Source: Pseudomonas canadensis | Lineage (GTDB): Bacteria > Pseudomonadota > Gammaproteobacteria > Pseudomonadales > Pseudomonadaceae | DNA: 64,000 nt | Reading direction: 5' to 3' | Assembly (NCBI RefSeq): GCF_000503215.1 | Contig: NZ_AYTD01000014.1 | Coordinates: 186,001-250,000 of the forward strand | In this document: piece after piece, positions 57,113 to 64,000 of the stretch | Layout of the letters: each line of letters begins with the position of its first letter | How positions within the stretch are numbered: the stretch's first letter is position 1 | The notes under the pieces: model-generated | Databases searched by the model: none | Seen by the model: the letters and a program-made list of their open reading frames with translations, nothing else | Told to the model about the DNA's origin: nothing | Made by a program: the position numbers and the translations under genes

Positions 57113-57978
57113 TGATCCGCAGGCTTGCTCAGCTTTGCCTCGGCGTCATGCTCGCCTGGGGCCCGACCGCCAATGCTGAAGACACGCTGGTCTGGCTATT
57201 ACGTGACCTGCCTCCCCTGACCATTTTCGAAGGCCCACGCAAAGGCCAGGGTGCGCTGGACCAGTTACTGCCGATACTCATCGAACGCCTGCCGGAGTAC
57301 CGCCACCAAGTGCTGCACGTCAATCGCGCACGGGGCATGCAAATGCTGCGTGAGCCCACGTTCACCTGTGATCCGTCATTGCTGTGGACGGCCGAACGGG
57401 CCAGGTACGTCGTGTTTTCCAGCCAGGCGTTTGTGGTGGCCGGCAATGGCGTCACCATCCGACACGACCAGCAGGACGCCATGGCGCCCTACATCACGCA
57501 AGGCCAGTTTGACCTGCAGGCGTTCCTCGATGCTCACACGTCAAGGGTGGGAGCCATCGCCGAGCGCAGCTACGGGCCTGTCATCGATGAACAGCTCAAG
57601 CACGCTGATGCGCACAAGCTCGCACTGCATTACGGCAACGACGCCTTGGGTAGCCTGTTGCAGATGCAGCGCCTGGGCAGACTGGAGGCGGTGTTGGGTT
57701 ATTGGCCGGAAATCCGCTATCACGCGATGCAGCAGGGCATCGTCTCGGACGACTTGATGTTCTACCCCATCAAAGGCTCGGCGCCTTACCAACGGACGCA
57801 CATCGGTTGCTCGGATACGCCCCAGGGACGCCAAGCCATCGAAAGGATCAACCAGATCCTGCGCGAAATCCCACAAGAGCAGATACAGCAGTCCTACGCC
57901 TCATGGCTGGACCCCTTCATGCGTGAACAGTATCTGCGCGATAACCCGAGTTTTTTCCAGGACTCGCCGGCCCCCTGA
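57112..57978 (+). CDS. Periplasmic solute-binding-like protein (TIGR02285 type)
   Basis: 288 residues. Signal peptide (about 1-22) and a type 2 periplasmic-binding-protein fold (DTLVWLLRDLPPLTIFEGPRKGQGALDQLLPIL, GMQMLREPTFTCDPSLLWTAERARYVVFSSQ). No permease genes are near, so it may be a stand-alone binding or sensor protein. Starts inside the CoA-transferase stop (TGATG). Confidence 0.8.
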   Translation: MIRRLAQLCLGVMLAWGPTANAEDTLVWLLRDLPPLTIFEGPRKGQGALDQLLPILIERLPEYRHQVLHVNRARGMQMLREPTFTCDPSLLWTAERARYVVFSSQAFVVAGNGVTIRHDQQDAMAPYITQGQFDLQAFLDAHTSRVGAIAERSYGPVIDEQLKHADAHKLALHYGNDALGSLLQMQRLGRLEAVLGYWPEIRYHAMQQGIVSDDLMFYPIKGSAPYQRTHIGCSDTPQGRQAIERINQILREIPQEQIQQSYASWLDPFMREQYLRDNPSFFQDSPAP

Positions 57979-57999
57979 CAAATCGCAGGCAAAAAGAAA

Positions 58000-58032
58000 C
58001 CCCGGAGCGTGGGGAGACACTTCGGGGTTAAA
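58000..58032 (+). terminator. Terminator after the solute-binding-like gene
   Basis: Stem with arms AACCCCG and complement CGGGGTT enclosing a G-rich loop; followed by AAAC rather than a long T-run. Confidence 0.6.
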
Positions 58033-58148
58033 CGTGGCCTACAAAGACCAGTACAACAAGGCACAAACACCGGAGCACAATGTTTGCTCTTGCTGTTACG
58101 AAATCTGACCGGCCACGCTGTAGGAAGTTTCCATAATTAAACAATTCT

Positions 58149-58433
58149 TCATGCGGCGGTGGCGTTGCGGGTCTGGGCTGCGTTGCGCAAGGCCGCGATG
58201 ACCGAGGGTTCGACGCGCCCTTCGGCAATTTTGATGTCACGCAGCAGGCAATCCACCACATCCACCAGCACGCGTTTGTCCATCAATTGGGCGCGGTCGA
58301 CTTCACGTTCGACCACAATGGCGCCAGCAGGATTCTTCACGGTTACCAGGCACTCGTCCTGCACACCAGAGGTGGTCAGCGTAACCTGATAAGGGCTCAG
58401 TGCTTCTTCGAGCAATAGGCTGATACTTTCCAT
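58149..58433 (-). CDS. DUF3509 family small protein
   Basis: 94 residues, acidic N-terminal, pattern MESISLLLEEALSPYQVTLTTSG ... EREVDRAQLMDKRVLVDVVDCLLRDIKIAEG as in DUF3509 proteins of Pseudomonas. No membrane segment. Function unknown. Start at 58433; a further ATG four codons upstream is less well placed. Confidence 0.75.
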   Translation of the reverse strand: MESISLLLEEALSPYQVTLTTSGVQDECLVTVKNPAGAIVVEREVDRAQLMDKRVLVDVVDCLLRDIKIAEGRVEPSVIAALRNAAQTRNATAA

Positions 58434-58744
58434 CTCGATCACCACTCAATAGTTCGGGAACAATCGTTTCAACGGGAGCTGCATCTATCCTAAGTGACTG
58501 TTTGTGACGTAGGAAAGTTCGCTTTATCGTCTTTATGGGGCCGTCAGGGGGTGACGGATTCCAGCATGCGCTTGCAACATGACAACGAAAAAACGGCCGC
58601 ACATAACTGCTTACGCAATGGGTGGCTGATTTGAGGTTTTCCGGGGGTTGAGGCCGGAGGTGAATCCTATACTCGTTGAGCGCTGGTCAGGCTGCAACGC
58701 AGGTAAAAGCGCATGTCAAAAGGCCCTTATTGCGAAGGATGAAG
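58434..58744. other. Gene-free stretch between DUF3509 and a small membrane protein
   Basis: 311 bp. Apart from a short hairpin (CCGTCA-GGGGG-TGACGG at 58541-58557) and A+T-rich patches, I see no gene, repeat or promoter I could name with confidence. It presumably carries two divergent promoters. Confidence 0.5.
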
Positions 58745-58969
58745 ATGATGGCGAAACACAATGAACAGCAAACATCGACAGACAGAATGCACGCCGAGGT
58801 CTCACGTATTTTTGCTGAAATCGCACGTATGAACGCAGAGCAGAACAAACTCAACAAAGAATCCCTGAAGATAACCTGTGAGACTTTCTGGTACCCGGTG
58901 GGTATCGCGACAGGGTTCTATGCCGCAGTCGGCACCGTCATAGTCGTCGCGCAGAAACTATTCTCGTAA
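58745..58969 (+). CDS. Small coiled-coil membrane protein
   Basis: About 74 residues: a charged helical N-terminal half (MHAEVSRIFAEIARMNAEQNKLNKES) then one membrane segment (WYPVGIATGFYAAVGTVIVVAQ). AAGG lies eight bases upstream of ATG 58745; ATGs at 58739 and 58748 are also possible. No family recognised. A terminator follows. Confidence 0.55.
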   Translation: MMAKHNEQQTSTDRMHAEVSRIFAEIARMNAEQNKLNKESLKITCETFWYPVGIATGFYAAVGTVIVVAQKLFS

Positions 58970-58996
58970 CACTAGACCGGGCCTGCCAGAAACAGA

Positions 58997-59034
58997 AAAC
59001 GCCGCTGCCCCAAGGAAGGGAAAGCGGCGTTTTT
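58997..59034 (+). terminator. Terminator after the small membrane protein
   Basis: 8-bp stem ACGCCGCT with complement AGCGGCGT, 16-base loop, then TTTT. Confidence 0.8.
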
Positions 59035-59111
59035 GTGCACCGTGAACACCCCACTTTCCACCATCACTGGGTTAACAGGCTAAAATCCCCGAATTGTCCG
59101 GGGAATCTATC

Positions 59112-59765
59112 TTGAGAAGCGCACCTGAAAAACCCTTGCGCATCATCCTTGCCGACGACCATCCCATTTTCCTGATTGGTCTGCGAGCCGTCTTGGAACG
59201 CGATGAACAGTTGGAAATCGTCGGCGAAGCCAACTCACCCCAGTCCCTTGCCCAATTGCTGCAACACTGTGCCTGCGACCTGTTGATCACCGATTTCATG
59301 ATGCCCGCCGAACCCCAGGCCGACGGTTTGCGACTGATCGAACAACTGCGCCGGCATCACCCAACGCTGCCCATCGTCGTGGTGACCATGCTCAACAACG
59401 CTGGGTTGTTTCACGCCATTCTGGAGCTGGGTGTCATGGGCCTGCTGAGTAAAGCCAGCCTCGCGAATGAATTGCCTGAAGCCGTCCGGCGGGTACGCCA
59501 GCAGCAATGCTATGTGGCCCACACCATTCGCCAGTCACTGAGCGCCGTGGGCACTGATCGATTGCAGTCCCACGAGCAACTGTCGCCCCGCGAGCTGGAA
59601 GTGATTCGCCTGCTGGCGAGAGGGCTGACCGTTGGTGAGATTGCGGCACAACTGCATCGCAGCAAGCAGACAGTCAGTGCGCAAAAAGTGAGCGCCATGC
59701 GCAAGCTAGGGCTCAGTACCGACGCATCATTGTTTATCTACGTGCAGGAGCATGGGTTGGCCTAG
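59112..59765 (+). CDS. LuxR/NarL-type response regulator (RocA/BvgA-like)
   Basis: 217 residues from TTG 59112 (GGGGAA upstream); a TTG at 59094 is the alternative. Receiver domain with ILADDHP, phospho-acceptor Asp61 in LLITDFMMP, then a LuxR helix-turn-helix (LSPRELEVIRLLARGLTVGEIAAQLHRSKQTVSAQKVSAMRKLG). Partner of the BvgS-like kinase beyond the EAL gene; the layout matches RocA1/SadA systems that control fimbriae and biofilm genes. Its 3' end overlaps that of the EAL gene by 32 bases on the other strand. Confidence 0.85.
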   Translation: MRSAPEKPLRIILADDHPIFLIGLRAVLERDEQLEIVGEANSPQSLAQLLQHCACDLLITDFMMPAEPQADGLRLIEQLRRHHPTLPIVVVTMLNNAGLFHAILELGVMGLLSKASLANELPEAVRRVRQQQCYVAHTIRQSLSAVGTDRLQSHEQLSPRELEVIRLLARGLTVGEIAAQLHRSKQTVSAQKVSAMRKLGLSTDASLFIYVQEHGLA

Positions 59766-60978
59766 CCTCATGGCCGAGCCACTCTTTCAGTGCCTGAGCG
59801 TCCATCGGCGGGGCAATCAGGCGGCCTTGCAACCAGGCAGGGCCCAGTGCACAGGCCGCATCACGATCGGCTGTCGTTTCAATGCCCGCCATCACCACGT
59901 TCATGCCCATGCGGCTGGCCATGCTCATGGCGCCTGCAACGACGGCCACTTTGCGCTCATCGCCCGCCATTCCACAGGCAAAGGCCGGTGGTATTTTCAG
60001 CTCGGTGAAAGGCAGCTCCAGCAAACGCTGCAAACTCGTACCGCCGACGCCGAAGTCACCGATAGACAATTTGCAACCGATCATCCGCAAACGTAGCAAG
60101 CTGCTGACATGAGCACTGTCGGTGTTCAAGCGGGTGGTTTCGACCAGTTCCAGCGTCAGGCTATGGGCGGGCACGGCATAGCGTTGCAGCAGGCGCTGCA
60201 GCCTCTGGGGAAAATGCGCATGCTCCAGCATCCGCCCGGGAATGTTCACCGCCACTGGCAAGATCTCGCCCGTATCCCACGCTATCTGGCTGACAAGGCC
60301 TAGGGCCTCTTCCATCACATGCCAGGTAAATGCCTCCTCCATACCGGCAAACTCCAGCACCGGCAGGAATTCATGCGGTAGCAACACTTCTCCCTCAGGT
60401 AGGTACCACCTCGCCAGCACCTCAACCCCTTGCAATACGCCTGCCTGGCAAACGATAGGCTGAAAGCTGGCGCTGGCGTAGCGCGCGATGGCTACCTGGC
60501 AGGCATCCACCGAAGGCGGCAATTCATCCTGCTCATTCACCCCCAACAGTTGGCGTACCCTCTCCCAGGACACTACCTGCGGCCCTGGGCGTAAGTGTTG
60601 CCGGCAAACCGTCAGCAGTTGCCCGATCAGCTGTGCCGAGGCGGGTTTGGGCAAACACCTGAGCACATTCAACCCGGCCTGACGCGCCATGTTGGCGACA
60701 CCCTCCAATACGTTGGGCTCAGCATTGCTTAACAGGATCAGCACCTGAGTCTGCCGCAGCTCGCCCAATTCGCGAATCAGCTCAAGGGCATCGCCTTGCT
60801 CCAGATAGAGGTCGCAAATAGCAATGTCTACCGGCCCCTTGCTCGCCAACGACTGCCGGGCGGCCTCTACTGTTTCGGCCGTCATTACATTGAATACACC
60901 ATTGGCATTGAGCATCTGGTGCAGGGCCATCAGTTGGAACGGGTTATCTTCGAGGATCAAGACATTGAGGGAGCGCAT
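59734..60978 (-). CDS. REC-EAL response regulator (RocR-like) with degenerate EAL domain
   Basis: 414 residues. Receiver domain (LILEDN, Asp56 in AICDLYLE), linker, and an EAL domain. EVL replaces EAL (Glu186 kept), Asn245 and Glu277 are kept, but the DDFG motif is GDFG (first Asp lost, residue 307), Lys328 is kept, and the distal catalytic Glu (VAEGVET) is Ala364 (VMAGIET). Active RocR of P. aeruginosa has these residues, so this protein probably cannot cut c-di-GMP and may only bind it or compete for phosphate with the RocA-like regulator. Transcribed toward the regulator, same strand as the kinase. Confidence 0.86.
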   Translation of the reverse strand: MRSLNVLILEDNPFQLMALHQMLNANGVFNVMTAETVEAARQSLASKGPVDIAICDLYLEQGDALELIRELGELRQTQVLILLSNAEPNVLEGVANMARQAGLNVLRCLPKPASAQLIGQLLTVCRQHLRPGPQVVSWERVRQLLGVNEQDELPPSVDACQVAIARYASASFQPIVCQAGVLQGVEVLARWYLPEGEVLLPHEFLPVLEFAGMEEAFTWHVMEEALGLVSQIAWDTGEILPVAVNIPGRMLEHAHFPQRLQRLLQRYAVPAHSLTLELVETTRLNTDSAHVSSLLRLRMIGCKLSIGDFGVGGTSLQRLLELPFTELKIPPAFACGMAGDERKVAVVAGAMSMASRMGMNVVMAGIETTADRDAACALGPAWLQGRLIAPPMDAQALKEWLGHEARPTHAPARR

Positions 60979-61051
60979 GAAAAACTCTACGACGTAAAAG
61001 CGAGGTGGCGCAGGCTACTCAAAAGGCCCTGCGCGCCCCATAGGACACGTC

Positions 61052-64000
61052 CTATTCTTGCGGATTCAAATGAGCCCCCAGCTCAACTTTAAACTCTGCC
61101 AGCGCTTCATTCAGCACAAGCCACAGGGGTTGAACTTCTTCAATACGTTGCTCACGCAGGCAGCTTTCAAGCCCCACACACGCCTTGGCAAGGGGCAGCG
61201 CATCCACCAGGCAGCAAATGCCCTTGAGGCGATGCAGCGAGGCCATCACCCGGGGGAAATCCTGTTCCGCCAACGCCGCCTTGATCGCGTCGTGCTCATG
61301 TTCAAGACTCTTCGCCAGCTCCTCCAGCATTCGCTGCAGCACCGGCCCATCGGCCTGGGTCATCGCATGCAAGGTCTGGATATTGAAGGTGCGCAACGGC
61401 GCCACGCGGGCGAGTACCCTGGCCCAGTGTTCAAGGGTAACCGGCTTGACCAGCAGTTCATCCATCCCCACCTCAAGACAACGCTGGTGCTCATCCTCCA
61501 TGGCATTGGCGGTACAACCTACCAACGCACAGCGCGGTCGTCGCTCCTGCGCTTCAATCCCGCGGACCGCTTCGCTCAAGGCGTAGCCGGACATACCCGG
61601 CATGTTGCAATCGGTCACCAGCACGTCAAAGGCGTCATCTCGCCAATGCTGCAAGGCCAACTCAGCCGAGTCGAGGGCCACCACCCGATGACCGAGGAAT
61701 TGAAGCTGCTGAGCCAGTACCAGACGATTGGCGGGCAGGTCATCCACGACCAGCACCGACAAACGGCGACCGACAGTCGGCAGGGTCACCTCAGGCACAA
61801 TGGGCATGTCGTCGCCACTGACCCGTTCCAGATACAGGTCAATGCACACCGTCGTGCCCTCGCCCGCCGCGCTGCTCAGGGAGATCGTGCCGCCCATCAA
61901 CTCCACCAGTTGCTGACAAATGCTCAAGCCCAGTCCCGTCCCGCCATGCTGAGCCGCCGTCAGCGGGCTGACCTGGACAAAAGGCTTGAACACCCGGGCC
62001 TGTTGTTCGACGCCAATCCCCGGCCCACTGTCTGCAACACACACATGCAGGTATTCAGCGCCTGACTCATCGCACAGGGTGACGACGCTGAGGCGGACCT
62101 CACCCTGCTCGGTAAACTTCAACGCATTGCCCAGCAGGTTGTGCATGACCTGCCGCAAACGCAGCGGGTCGAACCAATAATTCCCTTGCGCCGCTGGGTC
62201 AAACGCCAGGGTCAAATGCAGGCCTTTTTTACGTGCGGTGGCTTCGAACAGGCGCTGGATCCCCTCGAAAAAACTTTTCAGGTCAGTGGTCTGCGGCGCC
62301 AGTTGCAAATGGCCTGCTTCGATCTTGGCCAGGTCCAGGCTATCGCCCATTAACTCAATCAATTCTCGTGCCGAACGATGGGCCACCTGTAGCGCTTCGG
62401 AAACGCGTTTACCCTCGGCCAGGGCGCGTTCTTGTTCCAATTCAAGCAAGCCGATGATGGCAGTCATCGGTGTACGAATTTCGTGGCTGAGCGTCGAGAG
62501 AAATGCACTTTTGGCGTAATTCGCTTCGTCAGCAGCCTGGCGTGCGTCCATCAACTGATGTTCCAGGACTTTGCGCTCATTGATGTCGATCCACCCCCCG
62601 AGCAATCCCTGCAATTGGCCGCGCGCGTCGAAAAACGGCACCGTCCATTGATACACGTGGAAAGTGCCGCCGTTGAACTCCAACTGGCGATCAACAAATA
62701 ACGATCGCTGCGTTGCCAACTGCTCCATGTGCCCTGCATGCAGGCGTGCGGCAGTAGCCTCTGGCATCAAGCCACTCTCCATCAAGGTCAGGCCCTGGAT
62801 CTGCTCGCGCCGGGTGGCCAACTGCTGCTCATAGCTGGTGTTACAGGTCACCAACCGCCCAGCCAGGTCACGTACGAAAACCGGGTTGGGCATGCCGTCG
62901 AGCAAGGCACGCTTGAAGGCCAACTGATCGCTCAGTCGTTGCTCGGCCACCAAGCGCTGCTGGATCTGACGCTTGAGCCGGCTATTCCAGGCCAGCGATA
63001 CCAACACACACAACAGCGCCATGGCGACCGTCCAATAGGCCCATGGCGGCACACGCTGCCATGCCGATGTAGGGATGGGCACCGCGCCCAGCCAGCGCAA
63101 GCGCAGCGCGCTCAACTCTGCCACCGGCATCGCTTCCAAAGCCTTGTTCACAATACTCAGCAGCTCGGGCTGATCCTTGCGCACCACAAGGCTGTTGGAC
63201 GACCACTTGCCCTCGACGCTACGCCCGATACGCAAGCCGTCGGACGGGTAACTCTGCACCTCCACTTCATTCTGGATAGTCGCTGCCGCGTGCCCCTGGA
63301 TCACTTGATCACGGGCCTGGGTATAGTTATCGACAGAGAGAATTTCGATGTCTGGGTGTTCACGACGAATAAAGTTTTCCAGTACATGGCGTGCCGGCAA
63401 CGCCAATACTTTGCCGGACAGTTCACTCAAACTGACCAGTAATGGCGTGTCGCTGCGCTGGATAAACACCCACCCGGCGCCACCAAAACCATGACTGAAA
63501 TCCAGGAATTGCCTGCGTTCCTGATTCTCGGCCAGCGTGGTGTTCATATCCGCCCTGCCCGCTGCCAGTAACTCCAGGGTCTGCGCGGTGGAAGACACCT
63601 CCTCCATCACGAACTGCAACCCCGTCATGCGTGAAATCCGGTTTAGCAGATCGACGTTCAGGCCGACCCATTGGTCGTCCTTGTCTTTGAAGATGTACGG
63701 CGACTGTTGCTGGGACGCCACCACCACATGAGGATGGTGCAACAGCCACGCTTGCTCCTGGGCCGACAACACAATGCGGTCTGCGGCGATGTCCACCCCC
63801 AGGCCAGTGGTCCAGCGCGCCAGGATTTCACGCTGGATCGACTCGTCGATACTCGCCAGGGCACGGTCCAGCATGGCGCCCAATAAAGGGTCCGCCGCAC
63901 GGGAGGCAAAGGCAAAACCAATCGGCGCCAGCCGGCTTTCCACTTTTATCTGCAAACCCAGGTAAGGACGCAGCGACTTGTAGGCACGCACGATCACTTC
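61052..64000 (-). CDS. BvgS-like hybrid sensor kinase (RocS/SadS type), N-terminus outside window
   Basis: About 982 residues visible; the frame runs off the window at base 64000. Order: end of a first and complete second periplasmic solute-binding-like domain (WVGLNVDLLNRISRMTGLQFVMEE...), membrane segment near 325-345, PAS domain, HisKA with FLSTLSHEIRTPMTAIIG, ATPase motifs NLLGNALKFT, DSGPGIG and GTGLGLSICQQL, receiver domain (VVDDLPANRLVLAQQ, VLVTDCNMPGMSG) and HPt domain with HRLKG. This is the unorthodox phosphorelay layout of BvgS/EvgS/RocS1; the HPt would pass phosphate to the RocA-like regulator and perhaps to the REC-EAL protein. Confidence 0.9.
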   Translation of the reverse strand, partial: EVIVRAYKSLRPYLGLQIKVESRLAPIGFAFASRAADPLLGAMLDRALASIDESIQREILARWTTGLGVDIAADRIVLSAQEQAWLLHHPHVVVASQQQSPYIFKDKDDQWVGLNVDLLNRISRMTGLQFVMEEVSSTAQTLELLAAGRADMNTTLAENQERRQFLDFSHGFGGAGWVFIQRSDTPLLVSLSELSGKVLALPARHVLENFIRREHPDIEILSVDNYTQARDQVIQGHAAATIQNEVEVQSYPSDGLRIGRSVEGKWSSNSLVVRKDQPELLSIVNKALEAMPVAELSALRLRWLGAVPIPTSAWQRVPPWAYWTVAMALLCVLVSLAWNSRLKRQIQQRLVAEQRLSDQLAFKRALLDGMPNPVFVRDLAGRLVTCNTSYEQQLATRREQIQGLTLMESGLMPEATAARLHAGHMEQLATQRSLFVDRQLEFNGGTFHVYQWTVPFFDARGQLQGLLGGWIDINERKVLEHQLMDARQAADEANYAKSAFLSTLSHEIRTPMTAIIGLLELEQERALAEGKRVSEALQVAHRSARELIELMGDSLDLAKIEAGHLQLAPQTTDLKSFFEGIQRLFEATARKKGLHLTLAFDPAAQGNYWFDPLRLRQVMHNLLGNALKFTEQGEVRLSVVTLCDESGAEYLHVCVADSGPGIGVEQQARVFKPFVQVSPLTAAQHGGTGLGLSICQQLVELMGGTISLSSAAGEGTTVCIDLYLERVSGDDMPIVPEVTLPTVGRRLSVLVVDDLPANRLVLAQQLQFLGHRVVALDSAELALQHWRDDAFDVLVTDCNMPGMSGYALSEAVRGIEAQERRPRCALVGCTANAMEDEHQRCLEVGMDELLVKPVTLEHWARVLARVAPLRTFNIQTLHAMTQADGPVLQRMLEELAKSLEHEHDAIKAALAEQDFPRVMASLHRLKGICCLVDALPLAKACVGLESCLREQRIEEVQPLWLVLNEALAEFKVELGAHLNPQE

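Overview
The window is about 60% G+C chromosomal DNA from a gammaproteobacterium, almost certainly Pseudomonas of the fluorescens group. The support is codon use, single-gene similarity throughout, the Entner-Doudoroff cluster edd-glk-gltR-gtrS/gap, HxuIRA heme signalling, ColRS, and abundant REP doublets of the kind known from P. fluorescens. Locus comparisons to P. aeruginosa below are from memory, not from a search. There is no prophage, integrase, insertion sequence or CRISPR array; the mobile DNA is limited to small palindromic elements.

Layout. 1-4.7 kb: 3' end of pyruvate kinase, an enoyl-CoA hydratase/ferredoxin-reductase pair, and class I fumarase. 4.8-9.4 kb: a MifS/MifR-type sigma-54 two-component system followed by the dicarboxylate (2-oxoglutarate) permease it probably controls; the sigma-54 promoter, twin upstream palindromes and a Crc/Hfq-type motif are visible. 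9.5-12.2 kb: flavin reductase, small hypothetical, antibiotic-biosynthesis-monooxygenase protein, AraC regulator. 12.2-18.5 kb: glucose catabolism (edd-glk-gltR-gtrS divergent from gap, with two HexR operators between). 18.7-24.3 kb: heme uptake by cell-surface signalling (sigma, anti-sigma, receptor), heme oxygenase and a DUF454 membrane protein, with Fur-like sites. 24.4-31 kb: chemoreceptor, nitroreductase, and a di-heme oxidoreductase / imelysin / DUF1513 operon. 31-37.4 kb: envelope-stress region with colR-colS, methyltransferase, inaA-like kinase and a small protein, then a divergent RstAB-like two-component system. 37.5-44.2 kb: groES-groEL, fxsA, HugZ-like protein, DUF481 porin-like protein, alkyltransferase-like protein, AmpG. 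44.4-53.1 kb: proS, a lipoprotein, dinB with a LexA box, two tandem initiator tRNA genes, and mprF with its VirJ-family partner. 53.3-58.5 kb: recJ, yaeQ, a CoA-transferase, a solute-binding-like protein and DUF3509. 59-64 kb: a Roc/Sad-type system (BvgA-like regulator, REC-EAL protein, BvgS-like hybrid kinase cut by the window end).

Most genes are ordinary core Pseudomonas genes. The least ordinary signals are in the small repeats and regulatory DNA. Four palindromic doublets are all exactly 100 bp with a related 52-bp spacer. Four genes use the TAG at the edge of such an element as their stop codon. One element sits 12 bp upstream of a start codon. Composite elements look like one REP doublet inserted in the centre of another. 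Beyond the repeats, the REC-EAL protein has lost expected catalytic residues, and an 8-bp tandem repeat lies just upstream of a heme-metabolism gene. I did not find a clearly new multi-gene system.
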